Source: Candidatus Melainabacteria bacterium (GTDB lineage Bacteria; Cyanobacteriota; Vampirovibrionia; Obscuribacterales; Obscuribacteraceae). Taken from it: 64,000 nucleotides of DNA. Each line of letters opens with the position of its first letter. Position 1 is the first letter of the stretch. Below the pieces are notes generated by a model. That model worked only from the letters and a program-made list of their open reading frames with translations, did no database searches and was not told the DNA's origin. Location of the stretch: the NCBI GenBank assembly GCA_003963305.1, contig RXJR01000001.1, positions 1-64,000 of the forward strand. The letters are read 5' to 3'. Below, in pieces: positions 46,371 through 54,128 of the stretch. A program made the translations under genes and the position numbers.

Positions 46371-47042
46371 ATGCGTAAGATGCTTCTTTCTTTTTCAATT
46401 GCTCTTTTATCGCTGCACAGCTCAGCGATAGCTTGTCCTTGCTCTGAAATTACGGTACCGCCCGCGCCTACTTCGACGAGCAGTTACGAAGAGGGGCTGA
46501 AATTTACAGAGACGACTCAGTACAGAAGAGAGTTTACTAACGCCATCAACTCAGCGAAAAAGTTCTGTACGAACTACAAAAGAGAACATCCCGGCGAAAA
46601 CAATCTGGCTGTTGTCTCAGACATTGATGAAACGCTCCTCGACAATCGTCCCCATTTCAGGCTCCATCCGGTCAGGAGTTGGGACGTATTCGATCAATGG
46701 GTTAAGGAGTCGAAAGCGCCGGTCTTGAAGCCGACTTATGAGCTGCTCAAGTGGTGCAGGCAGGAAGGATTTGCCGTATTTCTCATCACCGGACGACCGG
46801 AACCAGATCGAAAACCGACGATTATCAATTTAGTCAAAGACCAGGTCTCTTACGACGGTCTCTATCTTAGAGACCACCACGGCGGACCTCCGGCAGAAGA
46901 ATACAAGACAGCCGTGCGCAAACAGATCGAACAGATGGGCTTCAAAATCGTCATGAACATAGGCGATCAATTTTCAGATCTGGCAGGCGGATACGCGCTC
47001 GACTGCGAAAAGTTGCCAAACAAGATGTACTTCATCAAGTAG
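46371..47042 (+). CDS. Secreted HAD acid phosphatase (class B / plant acid phosphatase type)
   Basis: 223 residues. Signal peptide ending in SSAIACPC, where the Cys could make it a lipoprotein (SAIAC). The HAD motif I is VVSDIDETLLDN (Asp 84, Asp 86), as in e(P4)-type phosphatases. VFLITGRPEPDRK is motif II, and NIGDQFSDLAGG is motif IV. It dephosphorylates monoesters, perhaps nucleotides, outside the cytoplasm. Confidence 0.9.
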   Translation: MRKMLLSFSIALLSLHSSAIACPCSEITVPPAPTSTSSYEEGLKFTETTQYRREFTNAINSAKKFCTNYKREHPGENNLAVVSDIDETLLDNRPHFRLHPVRSWDVFDQWVKESKAPVLKPTYELLKWCRQEGFAVFLITGRPEPDRKPTIINLVKDQVSYDGLYLRDHHGGPPAEEYKTAVRKQIEQMGFKIVMNIGDQFSDLAGGYALDCEKLPNKMYFIK

Positions 47043-47095
47043 CACCACTTCCATCAGATTCATCCCATGTCAAACTACGCAGTGTGCATCCAAAT

Positions 47096-48268
47096 TCAAG
47101 CCTGAAAGTATTTCTTCAACTTGAGGAAATGCACCTCGTAGAGCTGATAGCTGGTTACAGCGATAAGCATAGAGCAGGCCGAGGCAACAAAAAGAAAGAG
47201 CAAATAATTTGGCACCGGTGGTAGTGCGTTCCAGCTCCAGAGGTGTTCCAGCCCTACGATAACTATAAAGTGGTAAATATAAAGTCCATAGCTGTACTTT
47301 CCCAAGACCCTCAAAACACGATTCTCGAAGAAGTGCTTGCACTCCGTCCTTGTCAGAGTCAAAACCAACAATGAAGCAAACAATAGGGCAAATATTGTTG
47401 GACCCCAAATACGATCTGTATTCGACGCATGCGGCACGACACCGATGAAAATAGGCACCAGCACAGCCATGCCGAGAGCCACTGCAACGGCGGATCTTTT
47501 AAGTATTTCAGGTCCTCTTAAATAAGCGACTATGGCAATGAAACAACCAATGAGAAGTGAATCGACCCGACAAATAGTAAGTACGTAAGCAGCAAGTTCG
47601 TTGTGCAGTGGATACACGAAAGCAGCCCGAATAAGCAATGAGGCTGGCACAGCAGCGAGACAGAACCAAAGCAATGGTCCAGTCTCCAAAGCCATCACCA
47701 GAAAAGGCCACACCAGATAGAAGTGTTCTTCAACCGCCAGCGACCAGAAATGATTCAGTGAAGAATAGGTCCAGGTGTGTCTGAGCGTCATCAAGATATT
47801 TGTACCGTAGAACCAGAGCCAGGTTCTGTCGGCAGGCATACCCATGAGTGCGTCGGGGGGCTCGCCCCAAATTTTTATGCCACACCAAATCAGGGCTAAT
47901 GCAAGATAGTACAAAGGGAATATTCGCAAAGCGCGACGAACATAGAAGCTTTTAAAATAGTTGGCAGAATTTTTAGAACGAAGCAAAATTCCTGTGATCA
48001 GAAAACCTGACAGAACAAAAAACAAGTCAACTCCGCAAGTCGAGAAACAAACGACTTTGTGCACAGCTTTCACAAAAAAATCAGACTGTGGTGTCCAGTG
48101 AAGAGCATTCTCGCAGTGCGTAATCAAAACGAGCGCTATTGCCAGACCACGCAAACCGTCCAGGGCTGGCAGATGGCTCGTCGACGCAGATTGACTCTTG
48201 TTGGCGATGGAACCAGGCGCAACGGGTCGTATTTTGGCGACAACGGTGGACTTTTCGACAGTAGGCAT
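47096..48268 (-). CDS. Membrane acyltransferase (acyltransferase 3, OafA/YrhL type)
   Basis: 390 residues, about ten membrane segments. LPALDGLRGLAIALVLITHC holds the conserved first-helix Arg and His, and FFVLSGFLITGILLRSK plus FYVRRALRIFPLYYL are the family motifs; WSLAVEEHFYLVWPF follows. It probably adds acetyl or another acyl group to a surface glycan. AAAGGATG precedes the ATG. Confidence 0.92.
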   Translation of the reverse strand: MPTVEKSTVVAKIRPVAPGSIANKSQSASTSHLPALDGLRGLAIALVLITHCENALHWTPQSDFFVKAVHKVVCFSTCGVDLFFVLSGFLITGILLRSKNSANYFKSFYVRRALRIFPLYYLALALIWCGIKIWGEPPDALMGMPADRTWLWFYGTNILMTLRHTWTYSSLNHFWSLAVEEHFYLVWPFLVMALETGPLLWFCLAAVPASLLIRAAFVYPLHNELAAYVLTICRVDSLLIGCFIAIVAYLRGPEILKRSAVAVALGMAVLVPIFIGVVPHASNTDRIWGPTIFALLFASLLVLTLTRTECKHFFENRVLRVLGKYSYGLYIYHFIVIVGLEHLWSWNALPPVPNYLLFLFVASACSMLIAVTSYQLYEVHFLKLKKYFQA

Positions 48269-48502
48269 TGAAACATCCTTTAGAACGAATTATGCTCGCA
48301 TGATTCTTGGACCAAAATCATGAGAACCTGCTCAAACGGAATGCCAGAGTAGATTAGCATTTATTGATGTTGTCAACAGAGGAGTCCGATACGGTTTGGC
48401 TCACCGGTGACCGGAGTAGTGTCCTCAATTCGAGAGGTAATAAACTACTCATCTTCGTTACAGCCAAACACAAGAGTCGGGATAAGCGCGATCATAGATG
48501 AC

Positions 48503-48545
48503 TGCGAGAAGCCACGAGAACAGGGCGAGGAGCCATGAGATCAGG
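48503..48545. repeat. Two tandem 21-bp units upstream of the oxygenase-like gene
   Basis: GCGAGAAGCCACGAGAACAGG is followed by GCGAGGAGCCATGAGATCAGG, 17 of 21 bases identical. Read in frame they would encode ARSHENR-ARSHEIR at the extreme N-terminus if the upstream start (48498) is used. Confidence 0.6.
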
Positions 48546-48593
48546 CGGAATCGCAACTCTGATTCCAACTCATTTTCAGTTTCGGTCGAACCC

Positions 48594-49271
48594 ATGCAAC
48601 TGCAACTACTTCAAGAAATTCCAGTTTTGAGCGCCGACGAGTGCGATCGAGTCAGACTTTCTGTTCACGAACTCAAACCGCTGTGGGACGAAGAGCGCTA
48701 TCGGTTCGGTGCAGGTATTTCCTATTACAAGCCGCAAGCTCTCTACTATGCCACCGCAAAACAGATGAATCCGATCCTCAAGAGGCACTTTGGTTGGCTC
48801 TATGAGAAGCTTTTGACAGCCTTCTCCGCTCAATTCAAACGCCCAGTTGTCTTTCGAGACGACCTTGCCTTGCCCGGTTTCAACATTTATTGCGGTCCTT
48901 CAGACTTCTCCAAAATTGCCTACAACGTGCACGTCGATTTGCAATATCTCGATTTGAATTGGGACCCGCCAGGCTCTGCCGACTTCGACAGCACAATGTC
49001 ATTCACCCTTCCAATTACCGCACCGCGTCAAGGCACCGGTCTCAATATCTGGGAAGTTACTCAACTGAGCGACGAGCAGTTCGCGAAATCTGATGCCCTT
49101 TCTGACGAAAAAGCTTACTATCACTCTTATAAACCAGGTACTGCTACCATCCACGATGGCAAGCATTACCATCAAATGCAAATCACCAGTGACTGGGAGA
49201 GTTCCGACGAACGAATCACCCTGCAAGGACACGGACTTGTGCAGAACGGTGCACTGGTCATTTATGGTTGA
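48594..49271 (+). CDS. 2OG-Fe(II) oxygenase-like protein
   Basis: 225 residues from ATG 48594 (an upstream ATG at 48498 would add 32 residues). VPVLSADECDRVR-type N-terminus, then a double-stranded beta-helix pattern: YNVHVDLQY with an HxD metal pair, TIHDGKHYHQM with candidate distal His, and ERITLQGHG with the Arg that usually binds 2-oxoglutarate. It could hydroxylate a peptide or glycan. Its end overlaps the start of the next GT4 gene by eight bases. The motif set is visible, the substrate is not. Confidence 0.65.
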   Translation: MQLQLLQEIPVLSADECDRVRLSVHELKPLWDEERYRFGAGISYYKPQALYYATAKQMNPILKRHFGWLYEKLLTAFSAQFKRPVVFRDDLALPGFNIYCGPSDFSKIAYNVHVDLQYLDLNWDPPGSADFDSTMSFTLPITAPRQGTGLNIWEVTQLSDEQFAKSDALSDEKAYYHSYKPGTATIHDGKHYHQMQITSDWESSDERITLQGHGLVQNGALVIYG

Positions 49272-50481
49272 GACACACCGACCACTGCGTGTTCTCTATG
49301 TCGATCACACAGCGAAGCTGAGTGGGGGCGAAATTGCATTATTGAACCTGTTGCGAGTCATCGACCGTAGTGCAGTCGAGCCGCATGTATTGCTATTTTC
49401 GAAAGGTCCACTGCAATCACTTCTCACTGACTCTTCTGTAACCACACATCTTTTAGAGATGGATAACGAAGTGCTGGAAACGCGGAAAGAATCTCTGGGC
49501 GTTAATTCCATCTTCAAACTGAAAAAAATTGAGCTTGTCGTATCGCAAATCTGGAAAGTCTTCAAGTTCATACGCGAAAACAAAATCGACATTGTTCACA
49601 CCAATTCATTGAAATCTGACGTGATTGCCGGGATATCAGCAAAATTAGCTGGAGTTCCGCTGATCTGGCACATTCGTGACCGCATCGACGGTGACTATTT
49701 ACCGGCCAAAGTAGCGTCCACATTTAAACTCTCAGCCAAAATCATTCCAGATCTCGTCATCGCCAACTCCTATGCCACTCTCTCATCCCTCAATGACAAC
49801 CAGGTGAAAACGAACGGGCATGAGATCGTCGTTCATGATGGTACACCGTTAGCCCAGGCGCTGCTGCACAGGCAGATGAGCAAACGAAAAGATGGTAACA
49901 CCACGATTGGTATCATCGGCAGAATCAGTCCCTGGAAGGGGCAACACATTTTTCTGCAGGCCGCCCAGCAAATCAACCGCCAGTTTCCGGAAGTTCGGTT
50001 CAAAATTGTCGGTTCGGCAATGTTTGATGAACAGGCTTATGAAAAGCAGATTCGACAATTAGCAACAGATCTGCTGCTAGACGAGGTTGTCGAATTTACC
50101 GGATTCAGAGAAGACGTCGCCCAGGTACTAGACGAGTTGGACATAGTAGTGCATGCGTCAACAACCGGAGAACCCTTTGGACAAGTTATCGTTGAAGCAA
50201 TGTCGGCCGGCAGACCCGTCGTTGCAACCAATGGCGGTGGCGTACCGGAAATCGTAAATAGTCAGTCAGTCGGTCTGCTTGTACCGATGAATAATGCCGA
50301 CGCAATCACAGAAGCTTTGAAGCGCTTGATTTCAGATCCGAACTATGCCTCGACATTAGGTGAAGCTGGACGACAACACGTTCTTCAGAATTTCACCATT
50401 GAAAAAACCGCTCGCGGCATTGAGCAGGCCTACAGCAAACTGACATCAACCGCTAAGCAAACGCGGCCGATTCATAGCTGA
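49264..50481 (+). CDS. GT4-family glycosyltransferase
   Basis: 405 residues from ATG 49264. LRVLYVDHTAKLSGGEIALL at the N-terminus (acceptor side), HTNSLKSDVIAGISAKLAG, IGIIGRISPWKGQHIFLQA, VEFTGFREDVAQVLDELD and GQVIVEAMSAGRPVVATNGGG with the E-x7-E region and GLLVPMNNADAI. A complete GT-B enzyme. Coupled to the oxygenase-like gene; its 3' end overlaps that of the convergent ATP-grasp gene by 29 bases. Confidence 0.92.
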   Translation: MVETHRPLRVLYVDHTAKLSGGEIALLNLLRVIDRSAVEPHVLLFSKGPLQSLLTDSSVTTHLLEMDNEVLETRKESLGVNSIFKLKKIELVVSQIWKVFKFIRENKIDIVHTNSLKSDVIAGISAKLAGVPLIWHIRDRIDGDYLPAKVASTFKLSAKIIPDLVIANSYATLSSLNDNQVKTNGHEIVVHDGTPLAQALLHRQMSKRKDGNTTIGIIGRISPWKGQHIFLQAAQQINRQFPEVRFKIVGSAMFDEQAYEKQIRQLATDLLLDEVVEFTGFREDVAQVLDELDIVVHASTTGEPFGQVIVEAMSAGRPVVATNGGGVPEIVNSQSVGLLVPMNNADAITEALKRLISDPNYASTLGEAGRQHVLQNFTIEKTARGIEQAYSKLTSTAKQTRPIHS

Positions 50482-51457
50482 CCAGAGCTTCGCTTTTTCC
50501 GGCAAGGAGAAGGGCTAGCTCTTTCGACAGGGGCACTTTAGTCAAATTCTCAAGCCACATATATTGGCCGGCGGGATTGATTTCCAGAAAGACATAACGC
50601 CCCTCGGTATCCAGACAAAAATCTATCGCCCCGTAATTAAGCCCGAGCCGGCGCAGCAATTGCAAACACTTCTCCGAGAGCTGATCTGGCAATTCACAGA
50701 CTCGCATGGGCACATCGTAGTCGGTTCGCCAATCCAATTTTCCAGAACCGGACTGACTTTCAATATGAAAAGCAAAGAGCTTTTTACCAATCACAGTAAC
50801 TCTGATGTCGGCATTTTTCTCAATCTTCTGCTGAAACAAATGTGGTGCGTGACGGACCTGATCGAGATGAGCTAAATCCACCTCTCGCACGGGCAAGGTA
50901 GGAATACCATGCGGAAACTCGAATTGGGGCAGAAAAAAATTGCTCTTCTCCGTCACCAACTTATAGATCACTTGCCCTTTGTGCTTTTCGTAAAAGGCTC
51001 TCGCAAACTCAGGGTCGTTTGTGACGATGGTTTCCGGGACAGATATGCCCAGGGTTTTCGCCACCTCAAGCTGAAAGAGTTTTAACGAAGCCGCCGCATC
51101 ACGAGCCGGGTAATTCACCCAGAGACAGGGCATGGAGTAAAGCATGCCATACAAAGCGTTGTGAGCCTCGGTTTCGACAACTGCAGATACCCATGGCTGA
51201 AAAAAGCGTTTTGATTGTGGGGCTCCTGGTCTCCGGAACCAGATCGAATCAAAAGACGAAACGTCTATAGAGCGACCATCTTGATTGAACCTAAAGACGC
51301 GTTGGCCCTCATCCGTAACAAATTCAAGCTTGCAATCATGGACGAACGGTTCAAATTTCCAGTAAGTGACGCTCGCGTCCCATTCGCTCAAATGTTGTGC
51401 CACCCGCACGGCGTGGGCATCTTCGGGCGACGACAAAATAAGTACTCTACTCGACAT
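50453..51457 (-). CDS. ATP-grasp peptide ligase of the MvdC/MvdD (graspetide) family
   Basis: 334 residues from ATG 51457. Features of the microviridin/graspetide ligases: VLILSSPEDAHAVRVAQHL, FDSIWFRRPGAP (72-80), LWVNYPARDAAASLKLFQL, VPETIVTNDPEFARAF, GQVIYKLVTE, an Asp in YGAIDFCLD and EINPAGQYMWLE (292 onwards), with the metal-binding Glu/Asn. These enzymes join acidic side chains to Ser/Thr or Lys side chains in a small precursor peptide. It starts nine bases after the stop of a 68-72 residue peptide gene, its likely substrate. Confidence 0.88.
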   Translation of the reverse strand: MSSRVLILSSPEDAHAVRVAQHLSEWDASVTYWKFEPFVHDCKLEFVTDEGQRVFRFNQDGRSIDVSSFDSIWFRRPGAPQSKRFFQPWVSAVVETEAHNALYGMLYSMPCLWVNYPARDAAASLKLFQLEVAKTLGISVPETIVTNDPEFARAFYEKHKGQVIYKLVTEKSNFFLPQFEFPHGIPTLPVREVDLAHLDQVRHAPHLFQQKIEKNADIRVTVIGKKLFAFHIESQSGSGKLDWRTDYDVPMRVCELPDQLSEKCLQLLRRLGLNYGAIDFCLDTEGRYVFLEINPAGQYMWLENLTKVPLSKELALLLAGKSEALVSYESAAFA

Positions 51458-51466
51458 CACAACCAA

Positions 51467-51685
51467 CTAATAGCTTTGATCGACGGTACCGACGTCGCAC
51501 AGAGGATCAGAGTGCAGCGACCAGAGGGGAGACGTTACTCCTGATTCTTTGGTCCACACCAGACCTTCATTTTCAATAAAATTGCGCAGCCACCAGGCAC
51601 GCAAAAAAAAGGGCAGCTCATCGGCTTCTTCTTGACGTGAAAGTACTTTTTCAGAAGCGCCGTCACCACTCATAGTGCCTTCCAT
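51467..51685 (-). CDS. Candidate graspetide precursor peptide
   Basis: 72 residues, or 68 from the second ATG at 51673, which has GGAAGG before it. From that start, residues 19-37 are ELPFFLRAWWLRNFIENEG, which resembles the PFFARFLE helix by which microviridin leaders bind their ligase. A short C-terminal segment (41-68) rich in Ser, Thr, Asp and Trp (TSPLWSLHSDPLCD, VGTVDQSY) is a plausible core. It directly precedes the ATP-grasp gene. The core does not match known microviridin cores (TxKxPSD). Confidence 0.7.
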   Translation of the reverse strand: MEGTMSGDGASEKVLSRQEEADELPFFLRAWWLRNFIENEGLVWTKESGVTSPLWSLHSDPLCDVGTVDQSY

Positions 51686-51755
51686 GAAAACTCAACTCAT
51701 TTGAATAGTCTAGTCTAAACTAAACCAGATAAAAAAACGGTTGCACCAGAGCTTT

Positions 51756-53102
51756 ATGCCAGAGATAGAAGAACGAGTTGCCATTATTGCCCTGGACGGA
51801 TTGTCGCTCGGGCAATTCGAACAGCTACAAGCACTGATGCCGCTATGCGCCGCTCTCCTGAAAAATGGGCACCTGCAACAACTCGATGCCACACCATTCT
51901 CCGACGCCCATCCGATCTGGGCAGAAATTTTGACCGGCGAACCGTGGTATAGCAATGGCTGTGTGGGCTACGCCACCCTTCAAAAATCATTGAACGAGTT
52001 GCGCTTGTTTCGCGAGAATGATCTGCTCTGTCCAGTAACCTTGCTGCCTGAAGTTGCAGCAGAACAAAGAAATATCGTTATCAATGTGCCTCTGCTCGAA
52101 CCGCGAGAGCATGAAAGAATCTGGCTCGCAGAAGCAAGTTCAGCCGTTGTCACGCATGTCTCTCCAGCATCATTACAAAGAGACAAAACATTCGCCGACT
52201 ACAAACCAAGACCGATTCTAAGTATGGGGCTTGCCATGGCTGATCACTTAGCGGTGACCAGGTTCATCGAGTGTGAACTGAACAGACTGGCATGCGCTAC
52301 GGCACTCATTGAATCGAACTGGAAATCGTTTGTATACAGAATCACTATATTCGATCAATTGATTCATCTGCTCGGCAATGGCTTTCTGGATGCGACCCTG
52401 ATTTGTTCGGCTCAAATCAGGTCAATGCTGGCAAAACTCGACAAAGGTTTGAGTCAAATTTTGTCGCATTCCAGCCGCTTCATTTTTCTTTCGGCCTTTT
52501 CTCACACCACTTGCAAAGAGATATTTAGCCTCAACGACTTCTTTGAAGATCGGGGCTTGCAAGAAAAAGCCACCATCGATCAAAAATCGAAGCAGGCTCA
52601 ACTTCGCCAACAAGCGTTCATGCTGATTCAGGATGAAAACGGCCCACCGCTGGTATCAGCCGACAAACAAATACTCCTCGCCAAAACCAAGTGCGCGTCG
52701 CCGATTCGCGGAGCCGTATATATAAATGACAGTGAACGCTTTTCTGAAGGCAGCATCGATTCATCTGCCGTTCGTACCCAGGTGGATATCGTTGCAAACC
52801 TGCTGGCGTCGGAGTTTAGAAGATTCCCGACCTTCAAAAAGTTGATTTGTAATCCTATTTATATCGATGCTGATCAACAAACATCTGAGACACGAAAAAC
52901 CGTTACGAGGCTGTCGCTTCCTGATCTGATCGTAGACGTGCCTGGGCTTGATTTTGTTGAGAATCTCGATGCGATCAGCAGAGGCTATGATTTGCCACCA
53001 TCCGTTCACACCTCTTCCGGCTTTGTATGGTCTATGACGCACAGCGACAAAGGCACTTCAATCAAATCTTTTGAAGTCGCAAATCTGCTCAGTCGCACTT
53101 AG
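51756..53102 (+). CDS. Diverged alkaline-phosphatase-superfamily protein
   Basis: 448 residues from ATG 51756. VAIIALDGLSLGQFEQL (metal Asp 14) and IWAEILTG resemble type I phosphodiesterases/nucleotide pyrophosphatases, and FDQLIHLLG matches the D-x-x-x-H motif. The usual Thr/Ser nucleophile position (four before Trp 55) is Ala, HGI is SNG, and SDHG is replaced by SAFSH. Catalysis may be lost or altered. It is transcribed away from the peptide/ATP-grasp pair and towards the PqqD-like gene, from which 86 bp separate it. Confidence 0.68.
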   Translation: MPEIEERVAIIALDGLSLGQFEQLQALMPLCAALLKNGHLQQLDATPFSDAHPIWAEILTGEPWYSNGCVGYATLQKSLNELRLFRENDLLCPVTLLPEVAAEQRNIVINVPLLEPREHERIWLAEASSAVVTHVSPASLQRDKTFADYKPRPILSMGLAMADHLAVTRFIECELNRLACATALIESNWKSFVYRITIFDQLIHLLGNGFLDATLICSAQIRSMLAKLDKGLSQILSHSSRFIFLSAFSHTTCKEIFSLNDFFEDRGLQEKATIDQKSKQAQLRQQAFMLIQDENGPPLVSADKQILLAKTKCASPIRGAVYINDSERFSEGSIDSSAVRTQVDIVANLLASEFRRFPTFKKLICNPIYIDADQQTSETRKTVTRLSLPDLIVDVPGLDFVENLDAISRGYDLPPSVHTSSGFVWSMTHSDKGTSIKSFEVANLLSRT

Positions 53103-53188
53103 AAGTCCAGAAAAGCTTTAGTCCCTCTCATCAAAAGATCATGCTGACATCGTAAACTGGGGCAAAACCAAGCATCGGTGAGAATTGC

Positions 53189-53464
53189 ATGATGAGACCT
53201 AAACGAAATCCTGATGTCCAAACGAAAATGCTTCCTGATGGTCATGTTGTGATCTTCAGTAAGCAAAGTGATTGGGCCCACACAATTACTCCTCTGGCTG
53301 CTATTGCCTGGGAGTTCTGCGATGGAGAGCATTCCGTTGACGAGATAGTGAGCCAGGTTCTGGCTTACAGCTCCGACTCAACAGCCGCCGAGATTCAGCC
53401 TGCTATTTGCGAACTGTTAAATGATTTTGCACAGGGTGGTCTCGTTTCCGATACAAGTGCTTAA
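53189..53464 (+). CDS. PqqD-like RiPP recognition protein
   Basis: 91 residues of PqqD type: KRNPDVQTKMLPDGHVVIFS, TPLAAIAWEFCDGEHSVDEI, then VLAYSS and an amphipathic helix (IQPAICELLNDFAQGGLV). PqqD-like domains bind leader peptides and present them to modifying enzymes. The next gene encodes a short exported peptide, a likely client. GGTGAG precedes the ATG. No radical SAM or cyclodehydratase partner is adjacent. Confidence 0.87.
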   Translation: MMRPKRNPDVQTKMLPDGHVVIFSKQSDWAHTITPLAAIAWEFCDGEHSVDEIVSQVLAYSSDSTAAEIQPAICELLNDFAQGGLVSDTSA

Positions 53465-53619
53465 TTTCTAAGCGTCCGCAAACCCTGATGAACAGGGACT
53501 TTCAATGCCAGACACTTGTCATGCGCTCAAGATCGACTTCGGAGATAGTTGCAGGTTAAAAGTCGAAGTACTATAGTTAATCTGTTCGAAAATGCTTCCT
53601 AGTGAAATGGATAAACGAA

Positions 53620-53937
53620 ATGCCTGATAATTTGAGACAAGAAGCAGATGTCAATACAACTGCTTGCGACGAAAGTCTTAGCCGCAAAGAATTCCTTACT
53701 AAGCTGGTACAAAAGGCAGCTCTAGCAGGCTCCCTTGTAGCAGCACCAAAAATCATCGATAAGTTCCTCGTACCTCCCGCACTCGCGGTAAACAGTACGC
53801 AGCACTTCCATGATAGCCATGCGCCACTGAGAAATCCAGCAACTGGTGGTACCACCGGACCTGCTGGAAAAACAGTTCCTAGCAACACCCAGAAACAAGC
53901 TCCTCAAGCTCCCGAAGACAACGGCGGCTGGGGTTAG
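53620..53937 (+). CDS. Short exported peptide with Tat-like signal, candidate RiPP precursor
   Basis: 105 residues from ATG 53620. SRKEFLTK (21-28) resembles a twin-arginine motif with Arg-Lys, followed by a hydrophobic stretch (ALAGSLVAAPKI) and PPALA (52-56), a likely signal-peptidase site. The remaining ~49 residues are Pro/Thr/Gly/Asn-rich, with HFHDSH and a C-terminal EDNGGWG. It lies 155 bp after the PqqD-like gene. It may be modified through that protein and then exported. No known precursor family matches. Confidence 0.65.
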   Translation: MPDNLRQEADVNTTACDESLSRKEFLTKLVQKAALAGSLVAAPKIIDKFLVPPALAVNSTQHFHDSHAPLRNPATGGTTGPAGKTVPSNTQKQAPQAPEDNGGWG

Positions 53938-54128
53938 TTTGCGGAAAGCTGCTTAGAAACTAAGCGGCACTGGATTTCACTAGGCGTTTGAGCTGACTGT
54001 CCATCAATTGGTTCAGTATAAATTCGCGTGGCATAGCGGATCAAATCAATAAATCAGCCCTTGAGCTACACTTGTGTGTTCTCAAGGGTTTGGTGATAGA
54101 GTGTTATCTCATCGATGAACACCTAGAG

